Below the pieces are notes generated by a model that searched no databases, was not told the origin of the DNA, and saw only the letters and a program-made list of their open reading frames with translations. From contig NZ_WMBB01000017.1 in assembly GCF_009708175.1 (NCBI RefSeq), positions 1 to 64,000 on the forward strand: 64,000 nucleotides of DNA, read 5' to 3'. This stretch comes from Nocardia aurantiaca (GTDB lineage: Bacteria > Actinomycetota > Actinomycetes > Mycobacteriales > Mycobacteriaceae). Numbering within the stretch: the first letter of the stretch is position 1; each line of letters begins with the position of its first letter. Below are positions 1-7,967 of the stretch, piece by piece. The position numbers were made by a program, and so were the translations under genes.

Positions 1-48
1 ATGTTCCGGCACTGGCAGTGGACACCGCATGCCTGGCGAACAGGATGA
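1..48 (+). CDS. C-terminal tail of a group II intron reverse transcriptase/maturase (partial)
   Basis: An open frame enters from the left edge and stops with TGA at 46-48, three bases before an unmistakable group II intron domain V. Its last 15 residues (Met-Phe-Arg-His-Trp-Gln-Trp...) resemble the Phe-x-His-Trp ending common in intron-encoded proteins of high-GC bacteria. In such introns the maturase is encoded in domain IV and ends just before domain V, so position and frame fit. Only the tail is visible, so the identification rests mainly on the RNA domain that follows. Confidence 0.45.
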   Translation: MFRHWQWTPHAWRTG

Positions 49-51
49 CAA

Positions 52-125
52 GAGCCGGGTAACGGGAGACTGTTACGCCCGGATCTGTGGGAGCCCAGGG
101 GTGAGATTCCCCTGGGCCACCCGAC
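52..125 (+). mobile_element. Group II intron 3' end (domains V and VI)
   Basis: Positions 52-85 form a 34-nt domain V: GAGCCG...CGGATC, the AGC catalytic triad in the lower stem, a two-base bulge (CG, positions 76-77) and a GAGA tetraloop of the GNRA type. Positions 93-101 and 109-117 pair perfectly (GCCCAGGGG/CCCCTGGGC) around a TGAGATT loop and form domain VI. The intron probably ends with CCGAC at 121-125, giving the usual terminal AY. The rest of the intron lies off the left edge. Domain V length and layout are seen directly; the exact 3' splice site is inferred. The 3' exon begins only 16 bases from the ancestral stop (141-143) of the recombinase on the other strand. Confidence 0.85.
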
Positions 126-178
126 TGACGTAGCCGCTGGTCAGTAGGGGCGGGAAGCGCCAGGGCCGATGAGGCTGG

Positions 179-1027
179 TCAGTTCGCGCATGGCCTGGGT
201 GAGGGTTTGAAGTAGCGGCGCAGGTTCTCGGCTTCGCGGTGGCGCGACTTGGCCATCAGCTCGAGCAGGCTTGCGCCGGCTTCGCCAAGGTGTGTCAGGC
301 CGGAGTGCCGGAGTTCGTGCAGGGACCATCCGGTGCCGGGCCCATCTGTAGCAGTGGCGGTGTCGAGTAGATCGCGGGCCTGGTCGTAGGACAGCCGCGC
401 GAGTCCGGTCTCGGGGCACAGGTCGCGTTCGGCGAGGTATTTTCCTGGTCCGGGTCGGCGGTGGGTCACGAATACCGGTCCGCGGGCGCGGCCATGGATC
501 GATCTCGGCAGTAGCCGGGCGGTGCCGGCGTCCCAGTAGACCGTGTCTAGGACGTGTTCGGCGTGGGCCGCGCTGCGGCGGCGGGTGCGGGGTTTGGCGC
601 CCTTGGACTTCACCCGGGCGCACCGGCCCGCCAGGTCGAGATCTTCGATGTTGAGCTGAAGCAGTTCCTCTGCGCGAGCGCAGGTTTCATACAGCATCCG
701 CCACAGCGTCTTCTCTCGCAGATGGACGTCGCGACGGGAGATGAGCCGGTCGATCGCGGTCCGCGAGCGCACCGGTGTCTCGGAGTCCGGCGGGGTCGAA
801 CGCGCGGCCGACGACGGCACCCGCGGGGCGTCCCAGCCTTGCTCACGACACCAGGAAAGCCATTTCGCGACCGCAGCGCGGCGCGCGTTCCAGGTATTGA
901 CTGCCGCTGTGCCCCAGAGAGATTCGAGAGTTGCGCCGATCTCGTCGTCGGAGACTGAGTCCAGGGCCCGGCTGGTGCCGGGTAGTCCGTCGGGACCGCG
1001 GCCGTCAAGCTGGTCGACGGTCTTCAC
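179..1027 (-). CDS. Tyrosine recombinase/integrase, C-terminus frameshifted
   Basis: This encodes a phage-integrase-type site-specific recombinase of about 282 residues from a GTG at 1027. An N-terminal SAM-like core-binding region (NTWNARRAAVAKWLSWC) precedes the catalytic domain. The catalytic Arg is in CARAEELLQL, the HxxR box is HELRHSG, and the second His and nucleophilic Tyr are in SRHREAENLRRYF. Six residues after the Tyr the frame ends at TGA 179-181. Another frame continues QAMRELTSLIGPGASRPY to a stop at 141-143, which matches the usual family ending. A one-base deletion near 196-199 therefore removed the last ~15 residues. Upstream the frame runs without a stop into an IS110 remnant, so the true start is uncertain. 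It may be inactive. Confidence 0.72.
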   Translation of the reverse strand: MKTVDQLDGRGPDGLPGTSRALDSVSDDEIGATLESLWGTAAVNTWNARRAAVAKWLSWCREQGWDAPRVPSSAARSTPPDSETPVRSRTAIDRLISRRDVHLREKTLWRMLYETCARAEELLQLNIEDLDLAGRCARVKSKGAKPRTRRRSAAHAEHVLDTVYWDAGTARLLPRSIHGRARGPVFVTHRRPGPGKYLAERDLCPETGLARLSYDQARDLLDTATATDGPGTGWSLHELRHSGLTHLGEAGASLLELMAKSRHREAENLRRYFKPSPRPCAN

Positions 1028-1039
1028 GACCGCGATTGG

Positions 1040-1897
1040 GAGACCGAAAGCCTTGACCCGATTGAAGGATTGGCCGGTTAGTAGGCAGTGATGCAGCTGG
1101 CCGAGCATCTTGTTGAACACATGGCGCAGCGCTGGTGTGTGTCGGTCGCCGTGTGTCCGCCGGCGCAGATAGTGCTCGCGGGCAGGGCCCGCGCTGGCCA
1201 TTGCGGAGAAGGCCCAGATCCAGTCGGCGGCGACCAGGCGGTCGTTCTTGATGCGCCGGTGGGTGATGGAGATGGTTTTGCCGGACGCTCGGGTGAACGG
1301 GGCGGATCCGGCGTAGGCCTTCAACGCTCGGTCGCTGGCGAATCGTGTGCGGTCGTCACCGATTTCGGCGAGGACCCGGGCGCCGGTGAGATCGGCGAGT
1401 CCGGGAAAGCTGGTGACGACCGCATGGTCAGGGTGTTGGCGGAACTCCTCCGCAGTGGCCTGTTCCAGGTCGTCAGCGCCTTTGCAGGCCGCTTCCAGGG
1501 TGGCCAGCAGCGCGAGGGCCTGGCGGCCCATCGCTTGCTCGACCGGCCAGGGCTGACGCAGCTGTGGGGCGCGGAGGTCGGTGAGGAGCTCCGCGGCCAG
1601 GGCGTCGATACCGCGCTGACGTCCAGCGCGGCGAAGTGCCGTGGCGACACGGGCTTTGGTGAGTTTGGCGGCGTGGGCGGGTGTCGGTGCGATCGCCAGG
1701 ATCGCTCAGGCTTCGGGTTTGGCGAGGTTGGTGGCCGTCTTTCCGGCGAAGATGGCCAGAAACGCTGGGTAGTACTCGCGCAGCAGCGAGCGCAGCTCGT
1801 TGCCGGCCTTGGTGCGTCGCCAAACCGCGTCCTGCTGGGCCCGCGCCAGGACCGAGATGGCTCGGACGAGTTCACTATCGGCGGGCAGCCGCCGGTG
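1040..1897 (-). pseudogene. IS110-family transposase remnant with nonsense codon
   Basis: Read on the minus strand, the frame gives the central and C-terminal (transposase_20) part of an IS110/IS116/IS902 transposase: LPADSELVRAISVLARAQQ, then NELRSLLREYYPAFLAIF, TSFPGLADLTGARVLAEIGD, and ALRHVFNKMLGQLHHCL near the end. An in-frame TGA (plus-strand tca, 1706-1708) interrupts AKPEA*AILAIAP, where CGA (Arg) is expected. The N-terminal DEDD/RuvC-like catalytic domain is absent beyond about 1897, and the C-terminal end runs in frame into the recombinase without its own stop. This copy cannot make a working transposase. Confidence 0.8.
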
Positions 1898-1989
1898 GAA
1901 TTCGCCGTCGACGCTGCCCTGAGATTTGTCAGGGGTCGATCACCGCAGGTTTGTCCGCCGCTGCCGATGCCCCTTGGGCGGCGTAGGGC

Positions 1990-2556
1990 TCAATTCTTCG
2001 GACTCCAGCCGACGGATAGTGCCCAAGCTTCGGCGCGCACGGTCATCTCACTGATGAGTGGGCCCTTGGCATCGGCGTACGCGTTCATGTCGATCCAATC
2101 ACGCTGTGAGAGCTCACGTTTGAGCTCCTGGTAGGCGGCTCGGTCCTCGGTGTCGTGGCGTAACCAGTCTCGAAACAGCAGATGGCGCCGTTCCCACTCG
2201 CTGCCGACCGTCGAGATGTGCACATGGACATCGCGCTGCGGGGTGCGCACCATACGATGTCCGCGCTCTCGGACCCGTAGTTGATAGCCCGTGGTGAGCA
2301 GCGGGCCGAGATACGCCGATTCGTCCTCGACGTCGGGCACGCTCAGATCGATGTCGATGATCGGCTTGGCCGCAAGCCCCGGTACCGAGGTCGACCCGAT
2401 GTGGTCGATGCGGCATGCGATGACACCGAGTGCGTCAACGATCCGGCCCTGCTCGGCGGCGAAGCGTACCGGCCACGCGGGGTCGTAGTCGACGATGCGG
2501 ATGTCCCGCTTCTCGACGCCACCGATCAGCTTCATCACATCGTCCATATCGACCAT
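1990..2556 (-). CDS. GrpB family (UPF0157) nucleotidyltransferase-fold protein
   Basis: This is a 188-residue protein of the GrpB/UPF0157 family, which adopts the minimal nucleotidyltransferase fold; a biochemical role is not established for most members. Diagnostic stretches are the early IVDYDPAWPVRFAAEQ, the HIGSTSVPGLAAKPIIDIDL block (Gly-Ser and the Asp-x-Asp pair of the fold) at about residues 52-72, and the C-terminal Tyr-x-x-x-K/R-rich segment ending in DWIDMNAYADAKGPLI. Length is normal for the family. An internal ATG at 2544 is an alternative start. It sits between mobile-element remnants but is intact, so it may have been carried in or simply survived there. Confidence 0.85.
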   Translation of the reverse strand: MVDMDDVMKLIGGVEKRDIRIVDYDPAWPVRFAAEQGRIVDALGVIACRIDHIGSTSVPGLAAKPIIDIDLSVPDVEDESAYLGPLLTTGYQLRVRERGHRMVRTPQRDVHVHISTVGSEWERRHLLFRDWLRHDTEDRAAYQELKRELSQRDWIDMNAYADAKGPLISEMTVRAEAWALSVGWSPKN

Positions 2557-2842
2557 CCTTACTCACGTAGCGGGTGCCGTCCGACTTCACGGACCCTCGA
2601 TCTAGAACCGGCCAGTCCTTCTGTCGGAATCAGCGGAAGGAATGCGTGCGGTTCGGACCGCAATGCTCACAGCCTCCCTCGAGGACTTTCATGTCCAGGA
2701 TCGGCAAAGGAGTCCCAGCGGCCCGACCACCGAACGATCAACCCGCAGCGCCGCGCACAGCCTTTCGTAAGACCTCGCAGGGTCCGGAACCCGGAGTGCG
2801 TCAGTGCCACCGAATCGATCTCTACTACATAAGTAAGGATCG

Positions 2843-3180
2843 GTGACCAGCGCGTCCAGCTCTGCGCACCGCGCGGGCGTGAACTCGTGCGCGAGCCGAT
2901 CGTAAGTCTCGGCCTGGGCCTGGTGACGGGCGTGTGCGACTCGCTCCACCACCGTCACGGTGCCCGGCCGGATCACCCGAGCCGAGATCAAATATTCGCA
3001 GCCCAGCCGGAACAGCAGCGTCGGAGAATCGTGCTCCATCGCCCGCGCCAGCAGGAACTCGTCCAGCTCCTTCGACTCCAGCGGCCCGGCCGGCCGCCAG
3101 CGCAGATACTGGGCAGCCAGCCGCACATGCTCGGTGCGGTCTTGGCGCGCTTGCCATACGAGCCGATCTCCACCGGATCC
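2843..3180 (-). pseudogene. Tn3-family transposase N-terminal (DUF4158) fragment
   Basis: On the minus strand the translation from about 3180 down to 2843 reads RTEHVRLAAQYLRWRPAGP, KELDEFLLARAMEHDSPTLL and FRLGCEYLISARVIRPGTV. These are characteristic of the DUF4158 N-terminal region of Tn3-type transposases, normally part of a ~950-residue protein. The homology begins and ends abruptly; the sequence after about 2843 no longer resembles a transposase although the frame stays open to 2689. No terminal inverted repeats or resolvase are visible. It is a stranded fragment of a lost Tn3-like transposon. Confidence 0.72.
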
Positions 3181-3260
3181 ACCCGAAGCTGCGAGGATGA
3201 TCACGGCTCTGCTGCCGGCGGTGATCATCCACTTGCGAATCTCAGCGTCAGGTTGAGCGA

Positions 3261-3785
3261 TCAGCTCGGCCTCGTCGTCGGTGCTTCATGCTTTCCATCG
3301 AGTGTCTCCGCTTCAGAGTCGGGCGGAGTGGCCTGGTAGATGATGTCGTCGAGCGCGGCGACCAGGTGCCGCAGGCCTGTGCGGGTGGTGGTTCGTTGGG
3401 CAGGTGGCAGTGTGTTGAACAGTGTTTCTTCGATCTGCCGTAAAGCGTTCTCCACGAGAGCGCGGGTCTCGCGTCCGGTGTGGGTGACGGCGATGTTGTG
3501 TCGGCGTCGATCGGTCCGGTCGGGTACCCGATCGGCGAAACCGGCCGCCTCCAGTTCATCGACCACACGAACGACCTTGTTCTTGTCGAGGTCGAGCGCC
3601 GCGGCGATGTCGACCTGACTCAACGCCGGTCGCTCGATCAGCAGGGTGAGTATCTCGTAGCCCCACAACGACAAGCCGTGCCTGCGCACCACCGGCAATT
3701 CGGCGTTGCCCAGCCCTCGGTAGAGCCGCAAGGCAAGCCAGTGCAAGTCGTCGCGCTCGGCAGGACACTCTTCCAATTGACTCAT
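3261..3785 (-). CDS. MarR-family transcriptional regulator
   Basis: A 174-residue winged-helix repressor. The core HTH covers roughly residues 42-105: ALSQVDIAAALDLDKNKVVR is the DNA-recognition helix region and DRTDRRRHNIAVT the basic wing with the usual D-x-R-x-R pattern. The C-terminal helix (NTLPPAQRTTTRTGLRHLVAAL) would form the dimer interface. It is divergently transcribed from a quinone-oxidoreductase-like gene that starts 54 bases away. The gap contains inverted repeats, the usual arrangement for a ligand-responsive MarR protein that controls the neighbouring enzyme and itself. The inducer cannot be read from sequence. Confidence 0.88.
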   Translation of the reverse strand: MSQLEECPAERDDLHWLALRLYRGLGNAELPVVRRHGLSLWGYEILTLLIERPALSQVDIAAALDLDKNKVVRVVDELEAAGFADRVPDRTDRRRHNIAVTHTGRETRALVENALRQIEETLFNTLPPAQRTTTRTGLRHLVAALDDIIYQATPPDSEAETLDGKHEAPTTRPS

Positions 3786-3815
3786 CCCGATATAGTATCA
3801 ATATGGGATCATCCC
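3784..3815. promoter_or_regulatory. Candidate MarR operator in the divergent promoter
   Basis: Two overlapping inverted repeats fill the space between the divergent genes: ATCCCgATAT (3784-3793) with ATATGGGAT (3801-3809), and the compact palindrome GGGATcATCCC (3805-3815). The region is AT-richer than its surroundings. Placement and symmetry suggest the binding site of the adjacent MarR protein; this is inference. Confidence 0.5.
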
Positions 3816-3839
3816 GAATAGAGATACTTGGAGGTATGG

Positions 3840-4778
3840 ATGCGAGCGTTCGTGCTACGGGATTATGGGGCAGCCCCGCAGATCGAGGAGTTCTCCGACC
3901 CGCGACCGGTGCCGGGTTTGCTCGAAGCCGAGGTGCTTGCTGCCGGGCTGAATCCGGTCGATGTGGCCATCGCCGAGGGCCATCTGGGCACCGCGAACCC
4001 TGTGCCGTTGGTACTCGGCAACGAGGCTGTGGTCGCGCTCGACGGTCGCGCTGTCTACAGTCATCGCGCCCGACCGCCGTTCGGTACGTTCGCTGAGCGC
4101 ACGTTGGTCGACCCGCGGGAGGTTATCGAGGTTCCGGCCGAGATGGACCCGGCGACAGTGCTGATCGCGGGAATCTCCGGCCAGCCGGCATGGATTCCGC
4201 TCGAGACGACTGCGCGACTGCAACCTGGTGAGACCGTCATCGTGCTCGGCGCGACCGGGGCAGCCGGGCAAGTCGCCACCCAGGCGGCCAAGCTGCTCGG
4301 TGCCGGTTGGGTCGTTGCCGCCGGGCGTGACGAGGCGACATTGGAGTCGCTGCGCGGGCGCGGCGCCGACGAGATCGTCGTGCTCGGCGACGACGGCACC
4401 GACGAGGATGTCGCCGCGTTGCTCGACGCATCACGCGGCGGCGCGGACCTCGTGTACGACCCGCTGTGGGGACCACCGTTCGTAGCTGCGCTGCGGGCGA
4501 CCAAGCCCGGAGGTCGCACCGTCGGGGTAGGTCGCAGCGCCGGACGGCTTGCGGCGACGATTCCCTACCTTGCCCTGCGAGGCAAGACGATGCTGACCTA
4601 CCGCAACGGAGAGGCACCCCACGAGGTTGTCGTCGCGGCGTTCAACCGGATGCTCACCCACGCGGCAGCAGGCGAACTCGTCGTCGACATCGAAGAGTTC
4701 CCGCTCGAGCAGGCAACTCGAGCCTGGCAGCTGCAGCACGGGGCTCCGCACCGCAAACTCGTCCTGCGGCCTTCCTGA
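3840..4778 (+). CDS. Zinc-type alcohol dehydrogenase/quinone oxidoreductase family protein
   Basis: This is a 312-residue medium-chain dehydrogenase/reductase with a GroES-like N-terminal half and a Rossmann half. VIVLGATGAAGQVATQAAKL at about residues 132-151 is the NADPH-binding glycine motif, and the 'atypical' Ala-Thr-Gly-Ala form is typical of zinc-free quinone oxidoreductases. No catalytic zinc Cys/His ligands are evident. ATG at 3840 is chosen because GGAGG lies at 3830-3834; a TTG at 3828 is in frame but overlaps that ribosome site. It is divergent from marR, so it is probably derepressed by an electrophile or quinone-like ligand. Confidence 0.86.
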   Translation: MRAFVLRDYGAAPQIEEFSDPRPVPGLLEAEVLAAGLNPVDVAIAEGHLGTANPVPLVLGNEAVVALDGRAVYSHRARPPFGTFAERTLVDPREVIEVPAEMDPATVLIAGISGQPAWIPLETTARLQPGETVIVLGATGAAGQVATQAAKLLGAGWVVAAGRDEATLESLRGRGADEIVVLGDDGTDEDVAALLDASRGGADLVYDPLWGPPFVAALRATKPGGRTVGVGRSAGRLAATIPYLALRGKTMLTYRNGEAPHEVVVAAFNRMLTHAAAGELVVDIEEFPLEQATRAWQLQHGAPHRKLVLRPS

Positions 4779-5086
4779 CGTTTCGAGCGGGCACCTTCGG
4801 ATGATTGTCGAGTCAGTCCCTGTCGGGATTGCGCGACGGGGCGGTGTACCCGGCGAGATCGGGCAGGTGGAAGCCACAGCAGCCGGAGTCCAAGCAGCAT
4901 CGGACGTTGAATCATGCTCTGAACACGTATTTCCAGGCGAATTCGACATCGCCGCCTGAATTTCACCGGCCAACTGCCGAGACGGGACAATTGGGTCATG
5001 CCGCTGGCCGGTTGTGCTGCTGCTGGTTGTAGGAATCAGCAGTCGGGCTTGGGATCTGGGGTGGGTTCGGGGTCGATGGGGTTGGC

Positions 5087-5205
5087 CTGGAGCAGGCAGC
5101 TGCGGAGGAGTTCCGCAAGCACCCTGACTATGCGGTCGTCACCAGCTTTCCCGGCCTCGCCGATCTCACCGGCGCCCGGGTTCTCGCCGAGATCGCTGCC
5201 GTCGC
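5087..5205 (+). pseudogene. Second IS110-family transposase scrap, plus strand
   Basis: About 120 bases translate on the plus strand to LEQAAAEEFRKHPDYAVVTS followed by FPGLADLTGARVLAEIAA. This is nearly the same segment as in the IS110 remnant at 1040-1897 but in opposite orientation. Homology stops on both sides and no other transposase parts are visible. The surrounding 4779-5339 stretch contains no supportable gene. Confidence 0.7.
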
Positions 5206-5339
5206 GGTGTCGCGATCGACGCCGCGGACTCAGGCTGCCTCGCTATCTTCCCCCAGCCCTCGGCCTGCCAGATCCAGCAATGACCGGCGCGATGGGGACG
5301 CACTGCTATTGGAGAGCCCGTACTCGGCAGTCGTTCCGT

Positions 5340-5909
5340 TCAAACCGATGGCCGGCTGGTTTGCGCTCTGGTTACCAGGGATCCACGGGGATGGAGTTCG
5401 GCTGCCAGTTGCAGTAGTTCGGGCAGGTGGGGGCCGTCGGTGGCGGCGTGGGCGATGGCCTCGGCGAGGGGGAAGGGGCGGACCTCCAGGATGTGTTCGG
5501 CGTCATCGGGATTGGTGGGGTGACCGGTGAGGGTGACGTCGGCGGTGCACCAGAGCCAGGCTTTGTGGGGGTGGGGTTGCCAGGGTCGGTAGGGGGCGGG
5601 ACGGTCGGTGGTCGCGTAGTGGGCGCCGAAGTGGTGGAGTGGGCCGGCCAGTTCGGCGCCGGCTTCTTCGGCGAGTTCCCGAATGACACAGGACTCGATG
5701 GATTCCCCGGCTTCGCGGGTGCCGCCGGGCAGGATCCAGATGTCGCGATCGTCCCGGCACAGCACTATGCGGTCGCCGACGAAGCAGATCACGTGGATAT
5801 TGGTGACGAGGCGGTCGGGTGGGAGGTCGGTGGAGAATTGGACGTCGAGGCCGCCCCACTCCCAGCGAGCGGGGGCGTGTAGGAGGGGATAGCGGTCGGC
5901 GAGGGTCAT
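5340..5909 (-). CDS. NUDIX hydrolase
   Basis: A 189-residue NUDIX hydrolase that would cleave a nucleoside-diphosphate-linked substrate. The complete Nudix box Gx5Ex7REUxEExGU is present as GGTREAGESIESCVIRELAE followed by EAGAEL at about residues 82-107. The preceding segment VTNIHVICFVGDRIVLCRDD is the first beta hairpin of the fold. ATG at 5909 (MTLADRYPLL) is preferred to an upstream in-frame ATG at 5972, because the extra residues are low-complexity and unlike the family. The C-terminal tail after LLQLAAELHP abuts the IS110 scrap region and may have been altered by it. Confidence 0.85.
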   Translation of the reverse strand: MTLADRYPLLHAPARWEWGGLDVQFSTDLPPDRLVTNIHVICFVGDRIVLCRDDRDIWILPGGTREAGESIESCVIRELAEEAGAELAGPLHHFGAHYATTDRPAPYRPWQPHPHKAWLWCTADVTLTGHPTNPDDAEHILEVRPFPLAEAIAHAATDGPHLPELLQLAAELHPRGSLVTRAQTSRPSV

Positions 5910-6082
5910 GGCTCGACCGTACCGGGGTGGGGTGCACATTCCTGGGCTGTATGTCGCTGTGCCTACCGGCATTCCATGGTCAGCGGCCGCCGCGGGGATC
6001 CTCCGCGAAGGTGAGACCGCGGTAGCGCCGGCCGGTGACGGCCCGCCCGACGTTCTAGAACTGGTTTCAGTATTGTTCCCCT

Positions 6083-6535
6083 ATGGCCTTCGTCATCGAC
6101 AAAAGCGTGGAGATCGACGCGCCCGCCGAACTGGTCTGGCAGGTGCTCGCCGACGTGGACAAGTACGGGGAATGGAACCCCTTCGTGCTGGAGTGCACGA
6201 CCACCCTGGAACCAGGGTCGCCGATCGATATGCGGGTGCAGCTGGTGGGTCCGCCCAAGAAGCAACGTGAGTTCATCCGCTCGCACACTCCGGGCCGGGA
6301 GTTCAGCTACACCATGAAGCCCGCGCCGCTGGGTCTGCTCAGCAGCGAGCGCTCGCACCTGGTCACCGATCTGGGTGACGACCGCACACGCTATGACTCG
6401 CACTTCCAACTCGATGGCCCGCTGGCTTCGGTGGTCGGCGGCCTGCTCGGCGGCGCGCTGCGCAAGGGCTTCGGCGGCATGACGGACGGGGTCAAGAGCC
6501 GAGCCGAAGCCTTGCGAGGGTCGCTGCGCGACTAG
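6083..6535 (+). CDS. SRPBCC (START-like) family protein
   Basis: A 150-residue protein of the SRPBCC superfamily, whose helix-grip fold encloses a hydrophobic ligand pocket. Typical features are the N-terminal strand VIDKSVEIDAPAELVWQVLA (residues 4-23), DVDKYGEWNPFV, and a C-terminal amphipathic helix with GFGGMTDGVKSRAEAL. Length is standard. No catalytic residues can be assigned, so the ligand is unknown. It is a single gene with no clear operon partner. Confidence 0.82.
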   Translation: MAFVIDKSVEIDAPAELVWQVLADVDKYGEWNPFVLECTTTLEPGSPIDMRVQLVGPPKKQREFIRSHTPGREFSYTMKPAPLGLLSSERSHLVTDLGDDRTRYDSHFQLDGPLASVVGGLLGGALRKGFGGMTDGVKSRAEALRGSLRD

Positions 6536-6539
6536 CTCA

Positions 6540-6746
6540 TTCGCGGGCGACGCCGTCGCCGTCCAGCTGCAGTCGGTAGCCCGGATCGCCGCGCCGCAGC
6601 GGAGTCTTCCCGCGGCCCGCAGCAGCGTGGAGCTGCTGCGGCGATACGCGGGTATCGACGGCAACGGTCCGCTCATGCAGATTCTGCATGAGATCACCGT
6701 CGAGCAGGTCGCCGCCCAACTCGGCGTCACCCGCCCCGCCAGCTAG
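6540..6746 (+). pseudogene. Possible C-terminal relic of an unidentified gene
   Basis: Directly after the SRPBCC stop, a plus-strand frame without its own start reads to a TAG at 6744-6746 and ends LMQILHEITVEQVAAQLGVT then RPAS. Its composition is protein-like, unlike the other frames here, but no family was recognised and there is no start or ribosome site. It may be the tail of a deleted gene; it may also be chance. Confidence 0.25.
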
Positions 6747-6833
6747 CGCCACCTCAGCAAACCCGCCGAATAGACGCTGCTTTGCGGCTAGGGCCAGCTT
6801 CAGGATTTCTGGGCCGCTACGCTACGTCCGCTG

Positions 6834-7058
6834 TTATGCCTCGAAGGGCACGATATTCCCGGTGGCGTCACGGGAGCCGATCTCCGTTTCGATCGCTGCG
6901 ACGAGATCGTTGATCGTGGCCCAGGTTCGGGGCCGCTCACCATCGAGATTGCCGATCGTCAACCATGTATCGGTGCCGCGGTAGCGCACCAGTCCCTTGC
7001 CCGAGTCGTCGAGGGTGACATCAAGATCACCAGACACCGTCCCTTCTTCCTCGGTCAT
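6834..7058 (-). CDS. Small hypothetical protein
   Basis: A 74-residue acidic protein starting MTEEEGTVSGDLDVTLDDSG, followed by a beta-rich stretch (LVRYRGTDTWLTIGN) and a short helix (INDLVAAIETEIG). No family is recognised. It lies 35 bases downstream of the secreted HNH nuclease gene on the same strand and could be co-transcribed; an immunity role would be speculation. The start is chosen as the only ATG before the conserved-looking part. Confidence 0.45.
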   Translation of the reverse strand: MTEEEGTVSGDLDVTLDDSGKGLVRYRGTDTWLTIGNLDGERPRTWATINDLVAAIETEIGSRDATGNIVPFEA

Positions 7059-7093
7059 GACCGCGGCCTCGGCGGTGATCTCGACGATCTCGG

Positions 7094-7882
7094 TTATCTG
7101 AACCCTCCTCGACGGGCGCAGTCGCCGACGGCGGTGCGCAGCGCGGTCTGCTCGGCAGGATCGACGGTCAGTGCGTACTTTATCTTGACCTGGACATACC
7201 GGGAGACATAGGCACACCGGAAGTTCCCCGGCGGCAAGTAGTTCGCCGCATCCTGATCACCCTTGGACCTGTTGGCAGTCGGATCAGAGGCAACGAGGTT
7301 CAGCGCATCGTTGGCGATCCGGCGACGAGTGTCCTCATCACGCGCGTCGGCGCCCGATCGCCAGGCCTCGGCCAAGGGCACAATGTGATCGGCGTCCACA
7401 CCCGAAGGGTCGATCACCCATTTGTACGGCTTCAGCTGTCCACTCGTGCGGTCGGCAACCCCGTACTGGTCCCGCCATCCGGCCCCTGAATCGACCTTCA
7501 GCTCACAGGTTTTCGGATCCAGGCGAACCGACCCGACGGCGTCCCTCAGTAGCATGACTACTCGGGTGGTGCACCGACCATACTGGGCAAACTGGTCACC
7601 GAACCCGTGTTCGGGCTTGTTCGTATCCCAGTGCGGGAACTTCTCACGGCTGTAACCATTCATCGAGTCTTCTTGTGTGACTACCAGTTTCGGCAGTAAC
7701 TCGGTGACGTCCTTGGCCGAGGCCGCAGCAGTGTCCGCCGGCCCAGGTCCCGTGCCGATATCTTTCCGCTCTCCGAGCAGCGCATACGAGAATGCGACCA
7801 ACACGGCGACGAGGAGCGGAGCAAGAACCGCAAGCAAACGGCGCGCTCGCACGGAAAAGCTGGACCACACTCGCTTCACCAC
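7094..7882 (-). CDS. Membrane-anchored or secreted HNH (DUF1524) endonuclease family protein
   Basis: A 262-residue protein with an N-terminal basic stretch and one hydrophobic segment (about residues 16-37, LLAVLAPLLVAVLVAFSYAL), suggesting a signal anchor, followed by an extracytoplasmic domain. The C-terminal half carries the DUF1524/GmrSD-type HNH signature: DADHIVPLAEAWRSGA (the DHxxP-like metal and His motif) and NDALNLVASDPTANRSKGDQ with the second Asn and His-equivalent positions. Members of this actinobacterial group are exported nucleases of unclear biological role. A truncated relative lies 85 bases upstream. Confidence 0.85.
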   Translation of the reverse strand: MVKRVWSSFSVRARRLLAVLAPLLVAVLVAFSYALLGERKDIGTGPGPADTAAASAKDVTELLPKLVVTQEDSMNGYSREKFPHWDTNKPEHGFGDQFAQYGRCTTRVVMLLRDAVGSVRLDPKTCELKVDSGAGWRDQYGVADRTSGQLKPYKWVIDPSGVDADHIVPLAEAWRSGADARDEDTRRRIANDALNLVASDPTANRSKGDQDAANYLPPGNFRCAYVSRYVQVKIKYALTVDPAEQTALRTAVGDCARRGGFR

Positions 7883-7967
7883 GGCGCCTCACCAAACGCG
7901 ACCGCAAGCCCGTCGCTCATATCCCTCACACGAAGCCCTATCGAAATGCGCTGCACCGCCGGGAACA

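Noticed and set aside
179..1531. A single 450-residue IS110-integrase fusion protein
   Set aside because: The frame is open by accident of junction. The IS110 part lacks its catalytic N-terminus and carries a nonsense codon upstream; the integrase has its own family-like start region.
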